From assembly GCA_019279435.1 (NCBI GenBank), contig JAAALK010000288.1, positions 53,619,624-53,683,623 of the forward strand: 64,000 nucleotides of DNA. Reading direction: 5' to 3'. Of this stretch, positions 22,894-33,817 are shown piece by piece. Position 1 is the stretch's first letter; each line of letters begins with the position of its first letter. Under the pieces are notes generated by a model. That model saw only the letters and a program-made list of their open reading frames with translations. It had not been told where the DNA came from and did not search any database. This DNA is from Zizania palustris (Eukaryota > Streptophyta > Magnoliopsida > Poales > Poaceae). A program made the translations under genes and the position numbers.

Positions 22894-24342
22894 CTACCCA
22901 TCCACTGGCAGCCTTGGCAGGTTTCGAACCAATTCTTCCGCACCTCTTACAATTGTTGGCCAATAAAGCCCCCGGCGAAGTGTCTTTCCCGCTAGAGCAC
23001 GAGGGGCTACATGACTGCCGCACAGGCCTTCGTGAATCTCCCGAAGTATATCTTGGCCTTCAGGTTGTGAGATGCACCGGAGTAGGGGAGAACAAACTCT
23101 TGCTTTATAAAGTATTCCGTTGACAAGCTCATAATTTCGAGCCCTTGCTTGGAGCCTTCGGAAATCCGGACATTCTAATGAAGCCGCACTGTTTTGAAAA
23201 ATATCCAAAATTGGAGTCCGCCAATCAGCGACTAGAATGCAAAGGACCTCTGCGGATGGTAGTTGATGCACCGTAGGCTTAATAAGTTCTTCATAAAAAG
23301 CACCCTCTGGGACATCCAATGCTCCAGCTGCAGTCTTCGCTAGAATATCTGCAAATTGAATATCCGCTCGAGGAATGTTTCGAATAGAAATTCCTTTAAA
23401 CAATGCTTCGGTCTTACGGATTTCTTCTAAATACTTTGCAAGATGCAGATTCCTGACTTGGAAACTCTTGTCAACATGCCCTGCGATGACTTGGGAATCT
23501 GTTTTTATTATAATTCTTGTTAATCCAAGTGCTCTTTCCCTTCGAAGGACTAGAAGGATACCTTTGTATTCTGCAATATTGTTAGTAGTCTTAATGTTGA
23601 GCCTTGCAGAATACATGGCCTTCTGCCTTGACGGCGATATTATTACAGCTCCAGCTCCAGCACCAGATGCCTGATAGGCTTCGTCAGAAAATATTGTCCA
23701 CAGACATTCAGAGGTTTCTTTCGGAGCCCAAACTACGGATGGAGTCCACTCGGCCACAAAGTCAGCTATGACTTGGGACTTGACAGTTGTTATTGCCTTG
23801 AAGGAAATACCAAAGGGGGATAGCTCGATAGCCCATTTTCCAATCCTACCCGTGGAGTCCTTGCTCCGAAGCATATCACCAATGGGATACGAGGTAGGGA
23901 CAATCAGATTATGTGCTAAGAAGTAATGCCTTAGCTTCCGCGAGGCCATTACCAAAGCATAAACAAATTTTTCAAGCTCGGAGTATCTTGTCTTTGCTCT
24001 AGACAAAGCTTCTGAGATGAAGTATACTGGGTTCTGCACCAATTTTCCTTTAAGATCTATTTCACTGACCAACACTGCACTTATTGCGGAGCCTGTTGCT
24101 ACAAGATAAAGAAGGAGAGTTTCTTCTGGGAGGGGCACATTAAGTGTTGATAGATTTCCGAGATAATCTTTAATATCATCGAAGCTTTTCTGGCACTCCG
24201 GCGTCCATTTGAAACTCTCGGACCCCTTTAGGGCTTTAAATATTTGGAGGCTTCGCTCTGCTGATCTTGCTAGGAATCTTCTGAGGGATGCGAGCCATCC
24301 TATCAGCTTCTGGACTTGGTTTAGATTTTCTTGTGGAGCCAT
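22894..24342 (-). pseudogene. Tat-2 RNase H, archaeal-type RNase H and integrase zinc module
   Basis: A 482-codon open stretch. Domains in order: the RT-linked RNase H region (FKWTPECQKSFDDIKDYL, KTRYSELEKFVYALVMASRKLRHYF), the second RNase H (CLWTIFSDEAYQASGAG, NNIAEYKGILLVLRRERALG, IIIKTDSQVIAGHV) and the start of the integrase zinc module (EIHEGLCGSHVAPRALAGK). Two RNase H domains in tandem identify the Tat lineage. The frame ends before the CxxC pair. It is much longer than the fragments around it, so this part has decayed least. Confidence 0.82.
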
Positions 24343-24360
24343 TCTTTGCAGTGCACTTAT

Positions 24361-25295
24361 CTACATCGGGCTAGCTTCGATTCCTCTACTCGAAACTAAG
24401 TACCCTAGCAATTTTCCTGCTTGCGCCCCGAATATACATTTTTTAGGGTTGAGGCAAACTCCACATGCTCGGAGGCTATCAAAAGTTTCTGCTAGGTCTA
24501 GACTATGATGGTGCTTTACAACACTCTTTATTACAATGTCATCCATATAGGCTTCGACATTTTCAGCCTATGTGGTGACCTAGAGCCTTAGCAATAAGAC
24601 GGGAAAAAGCAGCCCCGGCATTCCGCAAGCCAAAAGGCATTCGAACATAACAAAATACTCTGGAAGGAGTTATGAAACTCGTCTTGGCTTCATCTTCGGG
24701 CTTTAGCCCAACTTGATGATAACCAAACTATGCGTCCAGGAAGCTTAGAAGTTTAGAGCCAGTCGTAGAATCCACAAGTTGATCGATACGGGGCATAGGG
24801 TAGGGGTCTCGCGGGCATGCTTTATTTAGTGACGTGAAATCGATGCACATGCGCCACTTGCTAGAGCCCTTTTTCTTGACAAAAATGGGGTTAGCCAACC
24901 ACTCCGTGTGGGCTACTTCCCTAATGATTCCAGCCCTCAACAATTCCTCCACCTCCGCCTTGGTGAGGTCTGCCATTTAAGTTGACAACTTACGGAGCCC
25001 CTGGCAAATTGGTCAAGCCTTCGGATTGATGAGTAAGCTGTGCTCAAAGATGCTCTGGTCAACTCCAGGGATATCTTCGTCGGACCACGCGAAGATATTT
25101 CCGAATGTAGCCCCTTGCCAAATTGCATTAGGTATTCTTTGTTGTCTTTGAGGATCATTTTTGTGATCACATCACCTTCTAGGATTGGCTTTAGGGAAGG
25201 GCCCATCGAGGGGTCTGAGGACCCCGAAGCTTCCTCCGAGCGCTCCACCACACTATTCACACGCCGAGGGTCAGGCGGTGGACCATGGCCATACT
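24361..25295 (-). pseudogene. Tat-2 reverse transcriptase (broken)
   Basis: The N-terminal part reads LRAGIIREVAHTEWLANPIF, then WRMCIDFTSLNKACPRDPYP. The catalytic YMDD lies near 24540 in EAYMDDIVIKSVVKHH, followed by CGVCLNPKKCIFGA. A TAG follows FLDA at about 24730 and the frame is lost between 24728 and 24546, so RT is inactive. The region up to 25295 links protease and RT and carries further frame changes. Confidence 0.8.
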
Positions 25296-26126
25296 CTACT
25301 CTTCGGGCTGCAGCTTCGTCTCCTGAAATAGTGAGAACTCAACCTTACGTGGCATCTTGGGACCCAGATAGTTATGATGTGCTATAGCTCCAAATTGGTT
25401 TAGCATTCCCCTCCCGAAGATTGCGTTATAGGCGTACGGGGCATCAACAACATCGGAGATAACCACCTCAACTCTTGCCAGGGGCCCCTCTCCAAAGGCA
25501 ACATCAAGGCCTATCTGGCCGAGGCCATCGAGAGGAGGACCTCCAAAACCTTGGAGTGGGGGAGCTGCCGGAAGTAAGTGTTTTCGAGGAATGCACATCT
25601 GGTCGAAGGCTTGGACGAAGAGTATATCCGCGGAGCTTCCACCGTCCACCAATATCGTTCGAACATTAACTCCCACTATATCAGCTAAAATGACAAGGGG
25701 GTCAGTGTGGGGGAATTTCACCCCTGTAGCATCGTGGGCAGTAAAAGAAATAGGTACATGGGACCACTCGGGCATTTCTGCAGCCGAGCTTGAAGTCCCT
25801 ATATGCCCTACTTCACGAACATAGTCCCTTCGCTGCACCTTTGACATATTATCTAGGGTCGCCCCTCCGGAGATGGGCAGGACCACCCGCTTGCCGCGAT
25901 CTTTGGGATCCTCCTGCTTCGGTGGTGGCATAATGTTGGCCATAGGGAGCTGCATAGATGTTTCAGGATTGCTGGCCCGGACCACATCTTGCACAGGCTC
26001 TAAACGTATTGCTGAAGGGGCCCAATCCAAAGTACCTCGCCCTGAGCTTCGCCCTAAGTACTCGCCCCGAAGGGTCAATATGGACTTACAATCTTTTGTG
26101 TCATGGCTTCTATTTTCACCATGCAC
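25296..26126 (-). pseudogene. Tat-2 aspartic protease region
   Basis: 276 codons. The protease signature is RTILVDGGSSADILFVQAF, the D-G-G-S form common in Tat elements, followed by PYAYNAIFGRGMLNQFGAI. The upstream part probably comes from the gag C-terminus (HDTKDCKSILTLRGEYLGR), where a knuckle-like C/H pattern is incomplete. The frame is open, but the neighbouring gag is in another phase. Confidence 0.75.
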
Positions 26127-26165
26127 ACAACATAATAAGGTCTGGCGCCTACCAGCCGTCTTCTC

Positions 26166-27320
26166 TTAAGGCTTCGAATTACTAGCCTTGTTAGCTTGCG
26201 CCTGTTGAAAGTTGAAAGGAATCTTTGGGGCGGAAGGTGCAATATTTAATACCTCAGAGCGGAAATGCTTATTTCCCCTTCTATGATCATTGAAGTGATT
26301 ATCGAGGGGGGCTTGCGGAGGAGTCGGGACTTCTGGCTCTGTGTTCACTTCTAGAAGGAGGACTAGTGCAGGCACCACAATTCATCGGAGGCAGCCTTCT
26401 TCTACCTTGGCATACTATTCGAAGTATGCCATTAGTTGTGCTATAGACGACACCGGCTTCCAGTGAAGTTTGTTGAGGGGGTCTGTATTCAACACCCCTT
26501 CGCGCACCGCATCCACTACCGAAGAGGTAGACAAGCCTTTTATTTGGGACTTTGGTGTGGGCAAAGCGTGTAAAGTACTCCCCAAGGGTCTCTCATGCTC
26601 GCTGATTCACCTGGAACAAGCTTCCCGTGGACATCGGGGCTATGAACGTCCCCTAGAAGTTACTCACGAACATCCTTTTCAGCTGCTCCCATGACCTGAT
26701 TGATCCTGGCTTTAGATACCCGAACCAATGGAGAGCCACACCTTCCAGCGTGAGGGGGAAACATTTTGCCATTGTATTCCGTGCCCCTCCGCTGGCTTCT
26801 ATTGCCAGGGCATAAGAACGAGAAAACTCTTTGGGGTCGGACCCACCGGAGTATTTGTGCAACTTCAAGGCTTTGAACCTGGGGTCAAAGGGCACCTTCT
26901 GCAAGTCTGGATGTAGCGTAGATTCATCGTCGAAGGATGCATTCTCGTCATCCTTTCGGACTCGAGGAGCTTCAGGATAATTATTAGGTCCGTCGTCTTG
27001 ATGCACCTCCAAAGAAAGAGGGAAGGCTTGAGGGTGAAGCCTATTTGTAGCCTCATGCCTCCACCTTGCTACTTCCTCCAGAATCTGTGCTACCTGGGTA
27101 GCCACATCCTCAGGAAGGTCTTCGCTTCCTCCGGAGGGGACCTCCGGGTCTTGAGAACTAGGATAATCGGTTCGAAGCATTGAGGGAGCCGCTCGGGGGA
27201 CTCTTGGTGCTCGAGGTCTGATGACCACTTCGGGAGTTTGTGGAATGGCTGAGGGTCCTGCACCGTTGGTCCGAGGGACCTTCGGGGAGGATCGGTGGCT
27301 AGGATCCTCTTAGGTGGCAT
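26166..27320 (-). pseudogene. Tat-2 gag
   Basis: A start at 27320 (MPPKRILATDPPRRSLG) parallels the Tat-1 gag start at 28711 (MPPKWSVGASPLRRS). The main frame 27228-26653 contains the Retrotrans_gag core: KLHKYSGGSDPKEFSRSYAL, FPLTLEGVALHWFGYLKPGS and SWEQLKRMFVSNF. Frame changes near 27230 and 26650 break it; the remaining C-terminal part to 26166 is in pieces. It would form the particle core. Confidence 0.78.
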
Positions 27321-27505
27321 GGCTTACGAAGCTAAGGTCCGAAGACCTAAGACTTCGAATGATTTGGGAAGGCGAGAAAAGGCCTTCGAACTACACTTGG
27401 AAGCCCCTTACCGAAGGGTGCGTGAAATCTTTAGACTCTGAAAATCCTCCGCAAGTGCTCTTCGAAGTGCAGTCAGCGGCAGAGAACTAGCTTTTAGAAC
27501 TAAGT

Positions 27506-27523
27506 CCCTCACGGATGCTGCCA
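27506..27523 (-). other. Tat-2 primer-binding site (degenerate)
   Basis: Minus strand TGGCAGCATCCGTGAGGG two bases inside the LTR; a mutated form of the Tat-1 and Tat-3 sites, which begin TGGCGC. Confidence 0.6.
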
Positions 27524-27525
27524 AC

Positions 27526-28020
27526 TATTGGCGTAAATGATTACGCTAACAGGTTCTCTAAGATTAAGAACTAACAAACGAAGAGTTTGTGAAGCAGACT
27601 ATCTCAAGCCTCAGTATTGGATAATAGCTCGTCGTAGTTCGAAGTTGTGTATTGAATATTTGAATATTTGATGCCTATTACAGGGTGAGAAGGGGGTATT
27701 TATAGGTAAAAACTCTAAGGAAAAGACCTTTTTACCCCTCAATTACAACCGACATAGTAGAAACTATTACGGTACCCCTAATAGGGCTAAAATGGTAAAG
27801 TATGTCCAAAGAAGGTAGATAAGACAGACGTCTCGTCTGTCTGACTGTTTTCCACTGTGGAGGTGGAGTCTTCGGTGGGTACCTTCGGGACGGGGTCTAG
27901 ATGGACCCTCCGGCCTTAACCCTTCGTCAATGCGGAGACAAATCTTGGACTTAGAACTTTATGAGTTGTCTTTATCTTGGAATCTTGAAGATCCTAGGGA
28001 TGAAGTATTTTCCCCCAACC
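27526..28020 (-). repeat. Tat-2 5' LTR
   Basis: Runs from tattggcgtaaatgattacg to ..tcccccaacc; the usual tgttgg and caaca ends have each mutated by one base. Confidence 0.75.
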
Positions 28021-28711
28021 GTTTCCAAGACTTAATTGATCCTGGTTTCAAAGACCAGAACCAACGCAAAGCGACTCCTTCTAGCGCAAGGGGGAAGCGT
28101 TTTGCCATTGTATCTCAAACCCCTCCGCTGGCTTCGATTGCTAAGGCATAATAAGGAGAAAACTCTCCTGGATCTTCTTCCCCAGAGTACTTACAGAGCT
28201 TTGAGGTCTTGATCTTGGGGTCGAAGCGCACCTTTTGCAAGTCAGGGTGCAGCAGAGATTTATTATCAAAAGAAGCATTCTCAGGGGCTTCGAGATAAAA
28301 TGTGATGTCATCGTCTTGAGGCACCTCCGAAATGACAGGGGTAGCTTGGGGACGAAGCCCGTCTACAACTTCGTGCCTCCACCTCGTCACTTCGGCTTGA
28401 AGGTTGGCCATTTGGGTCGCCACATCATCAAGATGGTCTTCATTTCTTCCGAAAGGAGCTTCCGGGTCTTGAGAACTGAACAAGTCAGTTCGGAGTACAG
28501 TCAGAGCTACAGGAGAGGCTCCATTGGTTCGAAGCATAGACTGAGTCCCTGGAGGGGCTTCGTATGTTCGAGGAAGAGTATTAATTTTGGGAGTCTGAGG
28601 TGGGGGAACTATAGAAGGTCCTCCGACCTTAACAGTATTCGAAGATCTTACTCTAGAGGTCCGAGAGGACCTCCGAAGGGGACTAGCACCTACGCTCCAT
28701 TTAGGAGGCAT
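28021..28711 (-). pseudogene. Tat-1 gag remnant
   Basis: Starts MPPKWSVGASPLRRSS at 28711 and continues to SGEEDPGEFSPYYALAIEASGG, which matches the gag core of Tat-2. It stops near 28115 and the homology (LIDPG.KDQN.. in the opposite frame) runs to 28021, where the Tat-2 LTR begins. The rest of this gag is expected in the N gap. Confidence 0.75.
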
Positions 28712-28756
28712 GGCTCTAGAAAGAAATTGGTAGAGAATGAAGTTTTAGGACTAGGT

Positions 28757-28774
28757 TCCCCACGGACAGCGCCA
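28757..28774 (-). other. Tat-1 primer-binding site
   Basis: Minus strand TGGCGCTGTCCGTGGGGA two bases inside the LTR. The first seven bases fit the 3' end of tRNA-Asp (..GGCGCCA) with one mismatch; the donor tRNA is uncertain. Confidence 0.7.
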
Positions 28775-28776
28775 AC

Positions 28777-29300
28777 TGTTGGCGTAAAAGATTACGCTAA
28801 CAAATTTAAGAAACTATATGTGTAACAAACGAACTGTTTGCGAAAAGTAGACTATCTTAAGCCTCCGAATAGGATAATTGCTCGAAGTAGTTCGAAGTTG
28901 TGTATTGAATATCTGAGTATTCGATACCCTTTACAGAGTGAAGAAGGATATCTATAGACCAAATATTAAAGGAAAAGACTCATTTACCCTCTAATTACAA
29001 CCGACTAAGAAGATACTGTTTAATATTCTTCATAGGGGTAAAAAGGTAAAAGACTAATTTAATCAGAATTAAGATAAATCTTCTATCCTCACTGGAAACA
29101 CCCCTTTGGGTGGAAAGGCTTCGGGAGGCTTTGTCACGTCGAAGCCTTAACGGAGGTCTTCGCTGTACAGTACTGTAAATACACCAAAACCTTGATGCTT
29201 TTAGGATCTTCGAAGATGAAAGCTTCTGACTTCGTTTCTTCTGCTTGTATCTACAGGAGAATACCCTGGACCTCTGGAGGATGAAATATTTTCCCCCAAT
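28777..29300 (-). repeat. Tat-1 5' LTR
   Basis: tgttggcgtaaaagattacg...ttcccccaa. The terminal ca is not intact and the flank lacks the expected atacc. Confidence 0.72.
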
Positions 29301-29774
29301 ATGGACATTGTTGATTCCCAATATGTGATCCCTAAAACTCGCACCACTGAGGCTCGAAACGAACAGTACGATTGTAACAGCAAGGCACGAAATATATTGT
29401 TCATGAGTCTGAGTCGAAAAGAGTTTGATAGGGTCTAGCATCTTCGAACTGCGCGTGAAATTTGGACCACTTTGAAAACTTTCCATGAGTGCACTACTCA
29501 GATTAAGGCTAGGCGGCAAAGCACATATAATCAAGAATATCAAATGTTTGTGCAAGGCCTCGGCGAATCTGTAGATGCCATGTTTGCTCGATTTGATGTG
29601 ATTGTGAGCAATTTGCGCTCCACTAGGACTTTAGCTTTTTCAGACAATGATAGAGCTATCAAACTTCTCTATGCTCTTGATTTTAGCATATGGGAGGTGA
29701 AGATCTCTAGTATTGAAGAGTCAGCGAGCTTTGATACCTTGACTTGCGATGAACAATATGTTTGTTTTTTGAAA
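29301..29774 (+). pseudogene. Copia gag fragment of another family, plus strand
   Basis: The frame reads NEQYDCNSKARNILFMSLSR, a TAG, then HLRTAREIWTTLKTFHECT, VDAMFARFDVIVSNLRS and IWEVKISSIEESASFDTLTC. This is a UBN2-type Copia gag, clearly diverged from SIRE-A gag (HLSTAREIWATLKAHHEGT). Only about 150 residues are present. It is opposite in strand to SIRE-host and sits between the Tat-1 LTR and the SIRE-host RNase H. At its right end the two sequences share about 9 bp (aagtgaaag), suggesting an end-joining junction. Confidence 0.75.
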
Positions 29775-31158
29775 GTGAAAGCACACATCAATATGTTTGG
29801 TTTTTGAATGAAGACATGGGTTTTTCCCTACACTAATCACGTTGTTGCTGTTAGAAAACAAACGCACTCTAGCAGGGAAAGACAACCCAAAATATTTCAA
29901 AGAGGAAATTATCCAAACCAGCAGGTAGCAACAGCTACGTACTCAGCCTCTGTGGTAGAAAGCACAACTACAGATTGTTTTCGAGAAGACCAAGAGACAA
30001 GCAAAGAACCAAGAAACTAGCAAGTACCGGAAGTCGACTTGCGATCCAACCGACACCCACCAAAATTGGCGTCTGAAAAACCAAATAACTCAAGAGATGA
30101 TGATGCATAATAGTAAAGACCAAGATCGGGCGCATAGGTAAGGTACCTGAAAATGCGCTTGACAGCCTGCCGATGTGATGTGCATGGTGAAGACTGGAAG
30201 CACGCGCACAATCCCACGGTGAACTGAATGTCCGGTCTCATCTCTGTTAGGTACAAAAGCAATATGATCATCCCTTTATACTCTCTCTTTGACCTTGACA
30301 CCGCTCTCATCCTTGTCTAGGCCCTAGATGCGTCCATGGGGGTCATCTGAGGCTTCAGCCTTCCACCGAAGTCAAACTTCTTCAGCATGTCCCGCGCGTA
30401 CTTGCTCTGGTGGATGAAGATGTCATCCTTGGTCAGCTTGATCTAGAGCCCTAATAAGTACTTGAGCTCACCCATGAGGCTCATCTCGAACTCGATGTGC
30501 ATCTGCTTAGAAAACTTGGACACAAGCTCATTAGTAGAACCACTAAAAATAATGTCGTTCATGTCAATGTGAGCAATCAAGAAATCAGAGACAACTTTGA
30601 GCAAGAAAAGAGTTTTGTCCACAGAACCCATCACAAAGTCGTTCCCCAACAAAACTGCTTTAAACGATCATACCAAGCCCTAGGGCTTGCTTCAGACAAT
30701 ATAAAACTTTCTGCAACATAAAAACATGTCGAGGAACTTAGGGTTTTCAAAACCGGGGGCAACCTAACATAGACCTCCTCCTCTATATACCCATTCAGAA
30801 AAGCACTCTTGACATCCATTTGAAAAATCTTAAAACCTTTCGAAGCAGCGAATGCCAAAAGTATGCCAATGGACTCAAGACGGGCAACATGGGCAAAAGT
30901 CTCCTCAAGATCAATACCCTTCTTCTAATAAAAACCCTGGGCAACTAATCGAGCTTTGTTGTGCACCACAACCCCATCTTCACCTTGCTTGTTCTTAAAC
31001 ACCCACTTGGTGCCTATGGTGTTGCATCTAGGTGGCATCTCAACTAGTGTCCAAACCCGATTGTGAACGAAATTTCCAAGCTCTTCTTATGGATTTCCAA
31101 TTTGGATCAGATAAAGCGTGAGCAACATCTCTAATCTCAAAGGTGGCAACAAAAGCAG
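29775..31158 (-). pseudogene. SIRE-host pol: RNase H and reverse transcriptase
   Basis: Collinear with SIRE-A 4965-6310. RNase H pieces: TYAPDLGLYYYASSSLEL, FSDANFGGCRLDRKSTSGTC. RT pieces: MAFAASKGFKIFQMDVKSAF and FSKQMHIEFEMSLMGELKYL. The catalytic YVDD has become D-M-N-D (near 30560), and many frameshifts and stops split the region. The C-terminal part of RNase H and about 650 bp of 3' UTR are missing at the left end. Confidence 0.8.
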
Positions 31159-31666
31159 ATTTAGCAAAAACAGCGTGTGAACTAGGCTGACAACGCAAAG
31201 ATCTCATAGTGAGATCACCGATGATGAGCTCTGATGGATGATCACGCTGAACTGCTCAGGATCCTTGGTGATCAGATGTCACCTCACCAGAGTCAGCAGT
31301 TGGTACCTCTAGAATCGACTGAGGGGGCTCGATTGAAGTGCAAGTAGTGATCAGAGGTCCTCCCTCATCCTCAGTGGAAGTCTCAGAAGGTGTGGGGTCT
31401 GCAAGTTGTGCATAAGGCACACAACATCATCAATAGCGGGAGTGTAATCATCTTCCTCGAAGATGGACTCTCCAAGCTCATCATCACTAGAAAGCTCAAA
31501 AGGAGTAAGTGAAGGCATGGACTCATCAAAAGATACCTCACACGTCTTGACAAGCTGCTGGGAGTCGAGGTTCCAAACACAAAAAACTCAAGAATGCAAA
31601 GCATAACCAAGAAAGACTCCATCCCAGCAACGAGACTCAAACTTGTCCAAATGCCCTCTCTTCTTG
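31159..31666 (-). pseudogene. SIRE-host pol: hinge and integrase tail
   Basis: Matches SIRE-A 6330-6860 (acidic, Pro/Ser-rich hinge). Cut by Tat-3 at 31671/45917; the duplicated base pairs join it exactly to 45922. Confidence 0.75.
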
Positions 31667-31671
31667 AGCAC
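31667..31671. repeat. Target-site duplication agcac (left) of Tat-3
   Basis: Exact match to 45917-45921. Confidence 0.9.
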
Positions 31672-32495
31672 TGTTGTAACAATTGTGTTAGATACAAACA
31701 GGTTTCTGTGAGGTGGTGTATAATGTATGGTATGAACCTCGAAGGGTTCTCATAGAGGGAGGGTTTTATACTAGGTTCGGGCCTCCCAAGAGGGATAATA
31801 ACCCTACATCCAGTTTATAGTGGATTTGGCATGATTTTGCCTCTACTGAGCATGTGTCCATTACAAGGGCAGGGTCCTGCTTTTATAGGCACCCATGCCA
31901 AAGGAAAAGACTAAGTTTCCCTCTACAAGCCATAGGCTTTATAGGGGTAAGAGAGGACAAAGGCTAGGCTACTTTACATATAAATTTACAGATGTTGTAG
32001 ATATACATCACTTCAGGAGTAGGTATACGGCATACTAGCAGCATGAGCTCTTGGTACAGATTTTGCATTGTAGCAGTACTGGGATACTTTTTTACCTTCA
32101 GGACCAGAGCACCTATTGGAGGGGGCTTCGAAGGGGTCTCGGAGGGGACTCTGAAGAGGCCTCCGAAGAGGGCTCTAAAGAGGACTCTGAAGAGGGCCCG
32201 GAGGGATCCCGGAGACTTGGCCTTTAGAAGGGGGCCCGGAAGGGTCTTGGAGCACTTGGTTCCGGAGGCGCCCCGAAGCGCTTGGTTCTGGAGGCGCCCC
32301 GGAGCACCTGGCTCCAGAGCGAACCTAGAGGCTTGGTCGTCGGCCCCGTAATTCCTGCAGCACTTGGAGTAATCTTCGATGGAGAGGGCTATAGTTCGTC
32401 TTTAGGCTTCGCTAGCGAGCGGGCTCTGAGCCCTGAGGCCTTCGGAGGCTGACATCATTTGACCCCTGTTTAAGGGAAAACTATTTCCCCCAACA
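31672..32495 (-). repeat. Tat-3 3' LTR
   Basis: 824 bp, tgttgtaacaattg...tttcccccaaca, followed by gtagcccctcg exactly as after the Tat-1 3' LTR. Confidence 0.9.
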
Positions 32496-32763
32496 GTAGC
32501 CCCTCGCACATAGACCTTCGCATCGAAGGGGTGCATGCGCCTTGGGGAAAATGACACTGATAGAATGATGCTTCAGGGTAGGTAATCCTTCGGAGCTAAG
32601 GGCCGAAGGCCAGCATCAAATTGCGCAGATAATAAATGCCCATACAGAGCGGCACGATGGTTCGCTTCGAATTCTATCCTAGCCCCAGCGGTGAGAGACT
32701 GCGGGGGCTGGGTTTTTGGTGAAAAAAGCTTGGCCGCAGGGCGCACAGTCGCTTTTTACCGCC

Positions 32764-32770
32764 TATAAAA
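32764..32770 (+). promoter_or_regulatory. TATA box for the Tat-3 antisense accessory gene
   Basis: tataaaa on the plus strand, outside the LTR, at the place equivalent to the Tat-1 box at 15210. Confidence 0.6.
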
Positions 32771-32920
32771 GGCCTCGATGTATCACGGCAGCCGCTCACG
32801 CCTTCATTTGATTCCTGCTTGACCTCCTAGCCACCTTCATTCTCTGTCTCCACCTTCAACTTTATGCGCCCTTTGCTCTGGAGCCCCTTAGCATCCTTCG
32901 CGCCGAAGCCCCTCGTAAAA

Positions 32921-33049
32921 TTCCGACGGAAAGTTAGCGTTTTGCCGACGGAAGTTAGCGTTTTGCCGACGGAAGTTGGCTTCTTCCATCGGGAAAGGGC
33001 TAACTTCCATCGGCTTTAGCCGACAGAAGTTGCCTGGATTGTTGTAGTG
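32921..33049 (-). mobile_element. Terminal fragment of a CACTA (EnSpm-type) DNA transposon
   Basis: Read on the minus strand it begins CACTACAACAATCC at 33049 and carries repeated subterminal units (aacttccgtcggc at about 32928, 32951 and 32971, plus inverted variants). CACTACA ends and subterminal repeats are diagnostic of CACTA elements. Only one end is seen; no matching end occurs before 32921. It separates the accessory-gene promoter from its coding exon. Confidence 0.72.
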
Positions 33050-33052
33050 TTT

Positions 33053-33812
33053 GTCAAAGAAGGCTTCGACTTTGGGAGGGAGCTCGAGCTCAGTCCAAGC
33101 CCAAGCGGAGACGGCGACAAAGCCTGTGGAGAGGCGTCTCGAGCCGACAGACCTCCGGTCGCCGTCAGACAAGTTTGAGTAGACGTTGAAGCTGCGGGCT
33201 TCGGTTTCTATGGAGGAGTCTGTTCGGTGGATTTGCGAAGGGAAGATTTTCGAAGACATCTTCCTTCGAGTGCCTCCAAAGATAGAAAAGATCCCGAGGC
33301 ATCGACTTGATGAAGTTGTTGTCTTCGAGGCCTTCTTCAAGGCAGGGCTCGGGCTACCCGAAGTGGATATGCTGAGTGAAATGTTAAAGGCTTACAAAAT
33401 TGAACTCCCTCACCTGTCCCCAAGGGCCATGAGGGCCGAAGGATGCGAAGGGCGAGCGGATGTCTTCGTTGCCTTTCATGACGCGATCTGCTAGCCGAAG
33501 TGGAGGAAGGGGCTAGATGGCGTCGAGAGGGCCTTGGCCTTCGGAGCACCAACTTCCAGCTCCGCAAGGAATTCTTGAATGACTTCACAGTGAGGGCAGT
33601 CAACAACAGGTGGTACTCGAGGTGGGACCAGGAGTGGTTTTATGTTTCGGTGGGTGTGGACTCCCCTCTTCGGAGTACCAACACGCTCATCTCATACCGC
33701 CACGAAGGCAAAGTGTCATCGAACTCCGAGACGCATTAGTCGAGGATCTCACAGCTGTGTAGGGTGGAGAAGAAGATGAGCATGCGGGACTTAGCCGAAG
33801 AGTTTATAAGCC
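33053..33812 (+). pseudogene. Tat-3 antisense accessory gene, exon 1 (first part)
   Basis: The frame after the CACTA end reads SKKASTLGGSSSSVQAQAE, then a TAG at about 33179, then SMEESVRWICEGKIFEDIF, DEVVVFEAFFKAGLGLPEVD and KIELPHLSPRAM. It matches the Transposase_28-like part of the Tat-1 gene. A stop after FHDAIC and a frame change lead to STNFQLRKEFLNDFTVRAVN, matching Tat-1 INFRLRDEYALRFPAKAIN. CRM-1 interrupts it inside the stretch MRDLAEEFI, which is MRDLAEEFL in Tat-1. The beginning, including the start codon, seems lost or displaced by the CACTA fragment. Confidence 0.72.
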
Positions 33813-33817
33813 TTCGG
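33813..33817. repeat. Target-site duplication ttcgg (left) of CRM-1
   Basis: Exact match to 41554-41558. Confidence 0.92.

Larger units (their letters stand above)
21724..28020 (-). mobile_element. Tat-2: second Tat element, only its 5' two-thirds visible
   Basis: From right to left on the minus strand: 5' LTR 27526-28020, primer site, gag, protease, RT, RNase H, archaeal-type RNase H, integrase, then untranslated sequence up to the N gap. It appears inserted in the gag of Tat-1, because gag homology resumes immediately after the LTR at 28021. Its 3' LTR is not in the sequence. Confidence 0.72.
14389..29300 (-). mobile_element. Tat-1: Gypsy element of the Tat lineage, gapped and carrying Tat-2
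   Basis: Left LTR 14389-14883 and right LTR 28777-29300 share TG start, cccccaa end and internal blocks. A primer site lies inside the right LTR, so the element is on the minus strand. Between them are an antisense accessory gene (15323-18957), integrase, archaeal-type RNase H, a run of N, Tat-2, and a gag remnant (28021-28711). The archaeal-type RNase H plus the long region after integrase are hallmarks of Tat. The flanks do not match: SIRE-host 3' UTR on the left, a foreign gag piece on the right. So pairing of the two LTRs is inference. Confidence 0.65.

Noticed and set aside
32043..32351. Arg/Gly-rich frame in the Tat-3 LTR, also at 45513-45734
   Set aside because: Generated by repeated ggactctgaagagg-like units in the LTR; present in both LTRs as copies and not in the internal region.
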